Shown: piece after piece, positions 7,703 to 16,500 of the stretch | Layout: each line of letters starts with the position of its first letter | How positions within the stretch are numbered: the first letter of the stretch is position 1 | Source: Balneolaceae bacterium | GTDB taxonomy: Bacteria; Bacteroidota; Rhodothermia; Balneolales; Balneolaceae | DNA: 21,063 nt | NCBI GenBank assembly: GCA_007123985.1 | Contig: SLGA01000004.1 | Coordinates: 1 to 21,063 of the forward strand | Direction of reading: 5' to 3' | Notes under the pieces: model-generated | Databases searched by the model: none | What the model was told of the DNA's origin: nothing | The model's input: only the letters and a program-made list of their open reading frames with translations | Translations under genes and position numbers: made by a program

Positions 7703-8881
7703 ATGAGAAATGTAGTAATTGTAGAAGCTAAACGAACACCAATTGGTTCTTTTGGTGGAAGTCTTTCATCATTCACTGCACCTCAACTTGGTTCAGTAGT
7801 GATGTTCGAACTCATCAAAAGAACTGGTTTAAAACCGGAATACGTGGATGAAGTAGTGATGGGAAATGTTTTAAATGCAGGTGTTGGACAAGCACCTGCA
7901 AGGCAGGCAGCTCTCAAAGCCGGTTTGCCAAATAAAATTCCGGCTACCACAATCAATAAAGTTTGTGCTTCGGGTACCAAAGCCATCATGGTAGCAGCTG
8001 ATCAGATCGCACTTGGATATAATGACATCATGATTGCAGGTGGAATGGAGAGCATGAGTAATGTTCCGTATTACCTACCGAAGCAGCGCTTTGGATCAAA
8101 ACTGGGCAACACTGAAGTTATTGACGGTATTATTCATGATGGTCTATGGGATGTATATAACAATTTCCACATGGGTAATGCCGGCGAACTCTGTGCAAAA
8201 GAGTGTAATATCAGCCGTGAACAACAGGATGAATTTGCAATAGAATCGTACAAACGCGCAATCGAAGCTCATGAAAAGGGCTGGTTCAAAAATGAACTTG
8301 TACCTGTGAAGGTAACCGGAAGAAAGGGCGAGGCAACCATTGTAGATATGGATGAGGAACTTGGTAAAGTTAATTTTGACAAGATTCCTCAACTTAAGCC
8401 GGTATTTGTGAAAGATGGTACAATTACTGCCGCAAACGCCAGTAGTATAAATGATGGCGCTGCGGCTGTTTTGTTGATGAGCGAGGATAAAGCCAAAGAG
8501 CTCGGCCTCACTCCTATTGCCCGAATCAGGAGTCATGCAAGCTCAGCAAAAGCACCTGAATGGTTCACAACAGCTCCGGCAGACGCAATTCCTGTTGCTT
8601 TAAAGAGGGCTGGAATAGAAAAAAACAACGTCGATCTTTATGAAATTAATGAGGCATTTTCTGTTGTATCTCTCGTCAACAACGAAATACTCGAGCTCAA
8701 CCCTGAAAAGGTGAATATTCATGGTGGCGCTGTAAGTATTGGCCACCCAATTGGATGTTCCGGAGCAAGAATTGTGGTTACCCTTTTACATGCACTCATA
8801 AAAACAGGTGGATCCATTGGTTGTGCTGGTATTTGTAATGGGGGCGGTGGGGCATCTGCACTTGTGGTAGAGATGGTTTGA
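7703..8881 (+). CDS. Acetyl-CoA acetyltransferase (thiolase)
   Basis: A 392-residue thiolase of the usual length. The catalytic nucleophile is Cys88 in NKVCASGTKA. The other active-site residues are the NEAF loop (YEINEAFSVV), His348 in SIGHPIGCSGAR and Cys378 in GICNGGGG, close to the positions in Zoogloea thiolase. These motifs fit the biosynthetic type that condenses two acetyl-CoA to acetoacetyl-CoA, although a degradative role cannot be excluded. It is a cytoplasmic enzyme, expected to be tetrameric. It starts 11 bases after the PLP-enzyme gene and is followed by a weak hairpin, so it probably ends the operon that begins with the TPR lipoproteins. Confidence 0.95.
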   Translation: MRNVVIVEAKRTPIGSFGGSLSSFTAPQLGSVVMFELIKRTGLKPEYVDEVVMGNVLNAGVGQAPARQAALKAGLPNKIPATTINKVCASGTKAIMVAADQIALGYNDIMIAGGMESMSNVPYYLPKQRFGSKLGNTEVIDGIIHDGLWDVYNNFHMGNAGELCAKECNISREQQDEFAIESYKRAIEAHEKGWFKNELVPVKVTGRKGEATIVDMDEELGKVNFDKIPQLKPVFVKDGTITAANASSINDGAAAVLLMSEDKAKELGLTPIARIRSHASSAKAPEWFTTAPADAIPVALKRAGIEKNNVDLYEINEAFSVVSLVNNEILELNPEKVNIHGGAVSIGHPIGCSGARIVVTLLHALIKTGGSIGCAGICNGGGGASALVVEMV

Positions 8882-8889
8882 TATGTAAT

Positions 8890-8910
8890 AAATCAATCAT
8901 CTTGATTTTT
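8890..8910 (+). terminator. Weak terminator-like hairpin after the thiolase gene
   Basis: AAATCAA (8890-8896) pairs with TTGATTT (8902-8908) around the loop TCATC, and the T-run continues to 8910. The stem is AT-rich and only seven pairs, so termination would be inefficient. Its position nine bases after the stop is right. Confidence 0.35.
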
Positions 8911-9061
8911 AAAACAGGCAGGTGTATCATGTTAGTTAACGGTACAACGAAAGAAACTGCATCCTTACCAACTTTTTTCCATTCATAAGAAGAATAGCCT
9001 ATAGATTCAAAGCTACGGTTTTACACTTTAAACGATCTAAACTATATCAGTACTCCTCAAC

Positions 9062-9075
9062 GTGATTTACATCAA
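9062..9075. promoter_or_regulatory. CRP/FNR-family-like binding palindrome upstream of porV
   Basis: GTGAT-TTAC-ATCAA matches the FNR-type consensus TTGAT-N4-ATCAA at nine of ten fixed positions, and the inner TGAT/ATCA arms are a perfect inverted repeat. The direct repeat TCAACGTG occurs at 9057-9064 and again at 9072-9079, overlapping both arms. The site centres about 111 bases before the porV ATG. The regulator is unknown, and one such match could arise by chance. Confidence 0.35.
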
Positions 9076-9137
9076 CGTGCGAAGATTAGATTTTTTAAAT
9101 GTCGAACAATAATAACGGCTAAATCTTAGTTTTTTAC

Positions 9138-9146
9138 TATATTTTG
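9138..9146 (+). promoter_or_regulatory. Possible -7 element for porV
   Basis: TATATTTTG resembles TANNTTTG with one extra base between TA and TTTG. It lies 33 bases before the porV ATG. I find no convincing -33 TTG at the right distance, so this is tentative. Confidence 0.25.
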
Positions 9147-9179
9147 TATCCGTTTTTACAATAATTCAGTTTATCCATT

Positions 9180-10307
9180 ATGAGAAAAATAGTTATCACT
9201 CTACTCGTTGCTGCTTTTATACCATTAAGTGCTGTTCAGGCACAGGTTGGCATTACAGCTGTACCCTTTCTTCAAATTGAACCTGACTCTCGTGCCACCG
9301 GTATGGGTAACACAGGCGTGGCAATTGCCGATAATGCTTCTGCTATTTTCTGGAACCCGGCAGGTCTTGCATTTCAGAATCAGAGTCAAATTAGTTTAAC
9401 GCATGCTAACTGGCTGCCTGCTTTTAATGCTGATCTTTTTTACGATTATCTTGTCGGTACCTATTACATTGAGGGAATCGGTACCATTGGAGGGCACATC
9501 ACATTTCTGAATTTAGGTGAACAAACCCGGACAGATGAAACCGGGTTAGAATTAGGCCGTTTCAACAGCTTTGAAATTTCTGCAGGTCTGTCATATGGTT
9601 TCAGACTATCCGATAACTTTGCAGTTGGTACAGGGCTTCGATACATCTACAGTTCGCTCGCTGATGGAAGCGTAAGCGGGCAGGAAATTAATCCCGGTTC
9701 AAGTATCTCTGTGGATCTTTCAGCACTGTACAAATCCAATCCTTTCACGGTTGCCAACAGACAAGCTAATTTCAACGCTGGTATAAATCTTTCAAATATT
9801 GGACCTGGCATTCAATACACTGACAATGCCCAAAAAGATCCGTTGCCAACTATGCTTCGTGCCGGTTGGGCTTACACAATGGATCTTGATGCAAACGGTT
9901 TGAACCGGCTTACTTTTGCCAATGATATCTCAAAAATAATGGCACGAAATGAGCGAATCGGATCCGATCCCGAAAATACTGAATATGAAACAATGGGAGT
10001 TTTTGAAGCGCTCTTCAACTCCTGGGGTTCATTCGAACGTTTCAACGGAAATGAAACTGTAAGTGTAAGTCTTGCTCAACAGCTCATGTTCGGTTTTGGA
10101 CTTGAGTACTGGTATGATAATTTATTTGCACTTCGGTCAGGTTATTACTTTGAGCACCCTGAGAATGGAAACAGAGAATTCATAACACTTGGTGCTGGTC
10201 TACGATACAACATTTTTGGTGTGGATTTTAGCTATCTGTATGCGCTTGAGGACGATCACCCACTTGCTAATACCATCAGGTTAAGCGTGTTGATCAACTT
10301 CAGATAA
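9180..10307 (+). CDS. porV: Type IX secretion outer-membrane shuttle protein PorV
   Basis: A 375-residue FadL-like outer-membrane beta-barrel with a signal peptide (1-21, cleavage after AVQA). The mature start contains the family block PFLQIEPDSRATGMGNTGVA followed by IFWNPAGLAF. The C-terminal third has FGLEYWYDNLFALRSGYYFEHP and the end block HPLANTIRLSVLINF. All are characteristic of PorV (also called LptO) rather than the shorter PorQ. PorV collects T9SS substrates from the translocon through their C-terminal sorting domain and delivers them to the attachment complex at the cell surface. The next gene, eight bases downstream, encodes a protein with such a domain, so this PorV may be linked to that client. 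No porU or other T9SS gene is seen in the window. Confidence 0.9.
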   Translation: MRKIVITLLVAAFIPLSAVQAQVGITAVPFLQIEPDSRATGMGNTGVAIADNASAIFWNPAGLAFQNQSQISLTHANWLPAFNADLFYDYLVGTYYIEGIGTIGGHITFLNLGEQTRTDETGLELGRFNSFEISAGLSYGFRLSDNFAVGTGLRYIYSSLADGSVSGQEINPGSSISVDLSALYKSNPFTVANRQANFNAGINLSNIGPGIQYTDNAQKDPLPTMLRAGWAYTMDLDANGLNRLTFANDISKIMARNERIGSDPENTEYETMGVFEALFNSWGSFERFNGNETVSVSLAQQLMFGFGLEYWYDNLFALRSGYYFEHPENGNREFITLGAGLRYNIFGVDFSYLYALEDDHPLANTIRLSVLINFR

Positions 10308-10315
10308 GATTCTAA

Positions 10316-13300
10316 ATGACATATAACTTTTTAAAAAGCAGTGGTATGTTTCTATTATCGCTGCTTTTTTTGTTTCTGCTGTATTCTAAGCATCTGCCTG
10401 CCAAACAGAATCTTATTCTGAATCATACCATTACATTGTCAGATTCTAATCAAGGCCCATCAGTCCCTGTTTCTGGTACACTGAATATTATTGCTGTAAT
10501 GGTAGAATTTCAACCAGATACCAATCGATTTACTTCTGGAAATGGCACATTTGGCCCGGGAAGTATTCCATACCTTGAAAATCCAGGCACTAATATTGAT
10601 GCCCTTCCCCATGACCGTAACTATTTTGAGGCACATCTTAAATTTGTGAAAAACTATTTTCAGAATCAGTCGAACGGCAGATTAAACATACAGTACCAGG
10701 TATTACCAAATGTGTACCGCTTAGCCAATGAGATGGCACACTATTCACCGGTGGGTGAAGATCCCGATTTGTCGCAATTAGGTACGTTGGTACGGGATGT
10801 GTGGGAGCTCGTTTCCCTTGATGGAGAGTTAAATTTGAATAGTAACCAAATGGCGAATACAGCTTTTGTCATTTTTCATGCAGGAATTGGAAGAGATATT
10901 GAACTTACTGGCACCACACTCGATAAAACACCACAAGACATTCCGTCCGTTTACCTTAGTAAAAATGCACTAAGAAATCTATTTGTTGATCCCACTTTTA
11001 CCGGTTTTCAAATAGACAACGGCAACATACTTGTAGATAACTCTTTGATTTTGCCAAGAACACTAAGCAGATCTGGTGAAGACGTTACCGGTGAACGGTT
11101 TGTACTCCCGCTTTCTACCAATGGCATGATAGCAGCCCAGGTTGCCAGCCACCTTGGACTACCTGATTTGTTTAATACCGAAACCGGAGAGTCGGGAATT
11201 GGGCAATTCGGGTTAATGGATGGTGCGGGTATCTTTGCTTTTAACGGGCTTTTTCCGCCAGGGCTCTCTGCCTGGGAAAAAATTTATTTGGGTTGGGCTG
11301 AACCATTTAATATCAGAGCAGATCAACCAAACACATACACTCTTCCCGCTTCTACTTTTCATGAGAATGAAAGTATTGCAAAACTATCTTTATCAAGCAG
11401 CGAATATTTCCTCATTGAAAATCGCCATCGTGACCCTGAATCTGACGGTTTAGAAATTACTATACAAAAACCTGACGGTTCTGTCGTTGTTCAAACATTT
11501 ACAAACCGTGATGAAGAATTTGTGAACAAATCACTCGGTTTTGACCGTCTGCTTGAACCAGGTGTAGTAACCAACGTAAGTAATTTTGATTTTGCACTTC
11601 CCGGCGGATTTGATGACGGAGGTACAGACTCCCCCGAAAGAGAGTTAAATGGCGGTATTTTGATATGGCATATTGATGAATCTGTAATTAATCAACAATC
11701 TGGCACTTCAGGTATAAATAGCAATCCGAATCGCCGAGGTGTAAGACTCGTGGAGGCTGACGGAGCACAGGATATTGGTAAACCAACTCAAATAGGGTTA
11801 GGTCAAAACGAATCCAATGGCTCTGCATTCGATTTTTGGTGGTCAGGAAATAACGCCACAGTGATCACCCAAACAGGAAACATAACTCTTTATCAAAATC
11901 GATTCGGTGCAGATACTACGCCTAATAATAACACCAACTCCGGTGCCCCTTCCTTTTTTGAACTTTTTGATTTTTCCGATAACCTCCCGATCGCATCTTT
12001 TAGCATACGGCAGGTAAATCCGAATAGTGCTCTCTATTCTTTATATGACGAGCGTTCTGATATAACTATTTCTGCATACAATGATGCTGAAAACAGCTAT
12101 TCGATAAGATTTCCACTGGCAATTCAACCCATATCAGGAGTTAATGATGACTTGATTATGCTACCTGGAAATAATGGTTTTCAATTTTTTAACCTAATCT
12201 CAAAATCTCTGTACCCCGATAAAATTGAAAAGCAATCAACACAACAACCCTTCATCGATGAAATAAGTGCTCTGTTTGCAATAAGCGAGAACCCACTTAA
12301 TTCAAACGAGCTGATGAGTACAGAGATCTATTCCATAAGATCCGAAACAGTAGAAAAACTTTGGGATTTTACTACAACACCTAACACAGGCTTCATAAGC
12401 TCTGCACAAAACTCAATTCTTGATTTTGATGGAACAAATATTCGTGCAGACATAGAGAATTTTAAACTGATTGAAACAGATACACCTCGTAAACTTTCAC
12501 AGACTGTTCGTGGAGTTCAATCAAAAATTGAGAATAATCAGCTGGTTATCACAGCTAACGGACAAACCGTTACCCATAGTTTACCATCAGTATCGAACAG
12601 GTTTCGTCGTGAGCATACCGGAATTATTGATAATTCAGGCCGCGAAATTTTCATTTATCTTCTTCTCGATGACGTTCTGAAGATTTTCTCGGAGCAATCA
12701 GGTTTTCAAGATGAAGTTCTCATCAGCGATCGACAATTTATAAACTGGCCCGCTATCGCTGATCTGAACCAGGATGGAAACCCTGACTTTGCATTTACGG
12801 ACCATGATGGAACACTTCACGCAATAAACAAAAATGGCGGAACTCTGAATAATTTTCCAATTCGGGCACCTCGGGACTTTCAGTTTTCAGGAACTCCGTT
12901 GATTGCAGATATCAATGGTGACGGTGCTTTTGAAGTTATCATTACAGCAAAAAATGCATTTTCAATGAATATTTATGCCTATGATCTCAATGGACAAATT
13001 ATCGAGGGTTTTCCGCTATATTCTGGAAGTATAGCTGGTCCAAATCTCATTCCAGTAAATCCACTATTTTTTGAAAATAAACTTATTTCATTAAGTCCGG
13101 ATGGTGACTTAAAAATTTGGGAATTTCCATCCTCTGAAAATGTTTTATGGCGTTCTGCCTATGGGAATTTCACAAATAATAAGGTTTCCTCAATATTCCT
13201 AAGTGAACCGGTAACATTTGACTATGCCCTTTTAAACAAAGATGAAACCTATAACTGGCCCAACCCGGCAATTGATGAAACTAACATTCGGTTTCAAACA

Positions 13301-13507
13301 AGTTCGCCCGCTGAAATGAGCATAAAAATAGCTACTTTGAGCGGGCGGCTTATTTACAGTAACCAGTTCCAAAGCCAGGGTATTTCAGCCGAAGATATTC
13401 TTATCGACACTTCAAGCTGGGCAAGTGGGGGCTATTTTGCCGTTGTAGAGGCTACAAGCGGTAATCTTACAGAACGAAAAGTAATCAACATCGCCATAGT
13501 TAGATAA
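10316..13507 (+). CDS. M6-like pseudopeptidase with FG-GAP repeats and a T9SS sorting domain
   Basis: A 1063-residue exported protein with an N-terminal signal segment (about 1-29). Residues about 55-500 follow the M6 (immune inhibitor A-like) layout: an N-terminal VMVEF strand, the LGLPDLFN and GIGQFGLMDGAG blocks, and later NGGILIWHIDESV and RRGVRLVEADGAQDIG. The catalytic HExxH is absent: the aligned segment (273-284) reads AAQVASHLGLPD, with Ala274, Gln275 and Ser278 at the His, Glu and His positions. FG-GAP/VCBS-type calcium loops DLNQDGNPD (816-824) and DINGDGAFE (865-873) mark a beta-propeller part. Residues about 979-1063 (YNWPNPAIDETNIRF, LSGRLIY, WASGGYFAVV) form a type A T9SS C-terminal domain, so it should be exported through PorV, encoded just upstream. 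It is probably a surface binding protein rather than a protease. Confidence 0.87.
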   Translation: MTYNFLKSSGMFLLSLLFLFLLYSKHLPAKQNLILNHTITLSDSNQGPSVPVSGTLNIIAVMVEFQPDTNRFTSGNGTFGPGSIPYLENPGTNIDALPHDRNYFEAHLKFVKNYFQNQSNGRLNIQYQVLPNVYRLANEMAHYSPVGEDPDLSQLGTLVRDVWELVSLDGELNLNSNQMANTAFVIFHAGIGRDIELTGTTLDKTPQDIPSVYLSKNALRNLFVDPTFTGFQIDNGNILVDNSLILPRTLSRSGEDVTGERFVLPLSTNGMIAAQVASHLGLPDLFNTETGESGIGQFGLMDGAGIFAFNGLFPPGLSAWEKIYLGWAEPFNIRADQPNTYTLPASTFHENESIAKLSLSSSEYFLIENRHRDPESDGLEITIQKPDGSVVVQTFTNRDEEFVNKSLGFDRLLEPGVVTNVSNFDFALPGGFDDGGTDSPERELNGGILIWHIDESVINQQSGTSGINSNPNRRGVRLVEADGAQDIGKPTQIGLGQNESNGSAFDFWWSGNNATVITQTGNITLYQNRFGADTTPNNNTNSGAPSFFELFDFSDNLPIASFSIRQVNPNSALYSLYDERSDITISAYNDAENSYSIRFPLAIQPISGVNDDLIMLPGNNGFQFFNLISKSLYPDKIEKQSTQQPFIDEISALFAISENPLNSNELMSTEIYSIRSETVEKLWDFTTTPNTGFISSAQNSILDFDGTNIRADIENFKLIETDTPRKLSQTVRGVQSKIENNQLVITANGQTVTHSLPSVSNRFRREHTGIIDNSGREIFIYLLLDDVLKIFSEQSGFQDEVLISDRQFINWPAIADLNQDGNPDFAFTDHDGTLHAINKNGGTLNNFPIRAPRDFQFSGTPLIADINGDGAFEVIITAKNAFSMNIYAYDLNGQIIEGFPLYSGSIAGPNLIPVNPLFFENKLISLSPDGDLKIWEFPSSENVLWRSAYGNFTNNKVSSIFLSEPVTFDYALLNKDETYNWPNPAIDETNIRFQTSSPAEMSIKIATLSGRLIYSNQFQSQGISAEDILIDTSSWASGGYFAVVEATSGNLTERKVINIAIVR
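13250..13504 (+). other. T9SS type A C-terminal sorting domain (within the M6-like protein)
   Basis: The last 85 residues hold the usual landmarks: a WPNPA start like the common YPNPF, NIRFQ, a central LSGRLIY strand, SSWASGGYFAVV, and a terminal basic KVINIAIVR strand. Such domains direct proteins through the type IX translocon, after which they are removed or the protein is anchored to surface lipopolysaccharide. Confidence 0.85.
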
Positions 13508-16500
13508 TTGAAAGGTTTCTGTACATATCGTCCATTATTTCTACTACTGTTCCCTTACCTGCTATGTATTCAATTTGATACCTTGCATGCGCAGATCAGT
13601 CCTTCATCACTCGACTATCCTTACAATCACTTATCCTGGTACACCATTGAGACTGAGAACTTCATGGTCCATTATCAGGAGGGAAACAGTAGAACAGCCC
13701 AGCTGGTGGCGGCCATTTCTGACGAAATTTATGAACCAATTACTTCACTGTACAGCTATCTGCCTGAACGAAAAATTAGCATCATACTGAGAGACCGGGA
13801 AGATCACTCTAATGGTGCCGCCTTTTTTTACGACAACAAAATTGAGATATGGATTCCTGCTCTCGATACTCCTCTGAGAGGAACACACCAATGGCTTCAA
13901 AATGTTATTACCCATGAATTTACACACATGGTTCAACTTGGTGCATCTATGCACCGTTCGCAGAGGCTACCGGCAATCTACTTTCAATGGTTAAATTACG
14001 AAGATGTTCGCAGGCCCGATATTTTGTATGGCTTTCCGAATGGAATCATTACATACCCATTCTCCGGTGTACGTATTCCTGTTTGGTTTGCTGAAGGTAC
14101 TGCCCAGTTTATGCGAGAACATATCTACTTTGATTTTTGGGATACCCATCGAGATATGATTCTGCGTACACGAATACTTTCCGACTCCTATCTCAAACTT
14201 GATGAAATGGCTACATTTGCCTCAAAAAATTCACTGGAAAGAGAAACCATCTATAACCAGGGGTTTAAATTTACCACATATCTATCAGATCGGTTCGGTG
14301 AACAAATTTTGGCAGATCTGTCTCATACAGCAGCCAGCACCGGAATAAGCAACTTCAATCGGGTTATTGAAAAAACTACTGATATCCCTGCTCAGCAACT
14401 ATTTGATGATTGGATAAATGAACGGCGAGCATTCTACTTGAATCAAATCGATACACTTACCATAACCGAGACTAAATCGGTAGAAGAAGACGGTTTTTTC
14501 AACTTTTATCCACAGATTAGGAACGGTACACTTGCCTACCTGACAAACAGAAAACGCGATTTTGGAAGAACTGCACTTGTATTGATTAAGAATGGTGAAG
14601 AAATTGAAGTAGATGAACCAAACGGTTCCAGCTTTCTAAATCCGGTTCAACAATATTCAAAACTGCATAGTGTAAACTCAAACGCTACGCTCGATTTTAT
14701 AAGTAACCGGTTTAGTTTCTCTCCTGATGGAAAGCAGATTGCCTACAGCAGAGCGAGAAAAAATCGTTTTGGTGAAACCTATCAGGATATCTACATCTAC
14801 AGTACAGATACTGAATCCCGTTCAAAAATAACCCATAGCGCCCGAATTCAAGATCCTGACTGGCATCCATCAGATAATAAACTTGTTGCGGTGCAACTGA
14901 GTGACGGTACTCAAAATCTCGTGCTCGTGGATCTCAATAATAATTCAGTTGAAAAACTCACCAATTTTTCATCAGGTGAAACCATTTATGCACCTGTCTG
15001 GAGCTCAACAGCCGATAAAATTTACTATACGAAAGCTGCCGGCGGAAATCGTAATATCCACCGTTTTGATTTGATCTCAAATCAATCCACTCCACTACTC
15101 CCTTTCTCATCGGCTGACAATCGAGATATATGGGAAGATCCCGCCACACAAAACATCTATTTTTCATCCGATGTTACCGGTATTTTTAATATTTACAGAA
15201 TGTCTCCGGATTACGATTCCATCGAACAGATCACAAATGTTATTGGTGGTGCATTTATGCCTTTTCTACATGAGGAGCATCTTTATTTTTCAGAGTATAA
15301 AGCTGATGGGTATAAAATTTCGAAGCTGCAACACTCCATGTTTTCCGATGTAACTAATGATATTTCTCAATGGGATACAGGTTATACCGAAAGATCACAC
15401 AAAGACCTTTACTCTCTGGCTCAGAATTTTCCCTCTATAGATTTTGATAACCAATCTGAAGACCAAATGTTCAGATTAACCGAACAGCACCCTGAATGGC
15501 AATGGAGGCCTTACACTGAAACCACCACAGGGTTAAGTATTTACCCGGTTATTCGTTTTGATAATTACACAAAATTAAAAGGCAGCAACTCAAAATTACT
15601 TACAGAAACACGCTTTGGAAATTTAGGGCAGAATTTATGGAGAGATATGAAGGCAGGCGCCTATTTTGAGTCCCGCGATGTTATCGAATCATTGTCCATA
15701 TTTGGCGGTGCCCTGCTTGGTTGGGGGTCACTCCCATCCGATGGACTTACCGGATTTCTGTCTCCCACCCGCCTAAATAATATGGACAGAGACCTGTTTC
15801 TAATATTGGACTATCGTGGTCTCCCCTTTTTAAAACGAAGCTGGTCGCCAACAATCAGTGTTGAACTATACAACATAAAACGTAATGTTCGTGATGGAAT
15901 TTCGATTGAAGAGTTCCCGTGCACATCCTGTCTGCCTGTAGAGCGATCCATCGATATACGTTACAATATGTGGGAAGCAAACCTATTTCTCAGAAGTAAG
16001 CTTAATTCATGGAGTTTGCTGGAGTTAGGTGCTTCATATTCGCCTTATAGCGTAAACATAGACGGATTTTTCTCTCAGGAATTTAACGAATTTATTCCCG
16101 GATCTACTTCCGAATATTTTCGAGGCAGCACCTATTCAGTTTCATACATTATGGATGCAACCATACCAACTATTCATTATGATATTGCACCAACCGGTAT
16201 CAAAGGTAATTTTACATACCGATATCAACCGGGAAGGCTTCTGCAGGAATTTGAAGTGAATGATGGTGTACTTTCGCCGGTCTATTCAAGTGATTATAAT
16301 CACTCTCTTGAATTCAGAAGTCGGTTTGGGTTTACCCTTAGCCAAACCATCAATACCTTACTAACCACAAGAGCTTTTACTTATCTAAACTCGCCCGATG
16401 ATTTCTTCTACCTCGACTACACAGGAGGGTTGAGCGGTATGATGTCTTACCCATACTTTGCCCTGGGCGGACAGCGTACGTTTTTTTCCAGAGTATCGTT

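Larger units (their letters stand above)
8882..9179. other. 298-base intergenic region upstream of porV
   Basis: No open frame with coding character is visible on either strand. The region holds the terminator-like hairpin at its left end, a CRP/FNR-like palindrome at 9062-9075 embedded in a direct repeat, and a possible -7 element at 9138-9146. The rest is AT-rich with nothing I can identify. It separates two gene clusters and presumably carries the promoter of the long porV-led run. Confidence 0.6.

Noticed and set aside
8144..8536. 130-codon minus-strand open frame inside the thiolase gene
   Set aside because: It is antisense to conserved thiolase sequence with no recognisable domain.
8882..9179. 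Riboswitch or small RNA in the long intergenic region
   Set aside because: No known riboswitch core or extended stem structure is recognisable by eye; only the short palindrome and repeats noted above stand out.
9180..10307. PorQ instead of PorV
   Set aside because: The length (375 residues), the PFLQIEPDSRA block, the GLEYWYDN block and the HPLANTIRLS ending fit PorV better.
10316..13507. Frameshift or decay explaining the lost HExxH
   Set aside because: The frame is open over 1063 codons, conserved blocks stay in register on both sides of the motif, and the substitutions keep the exact motif length.
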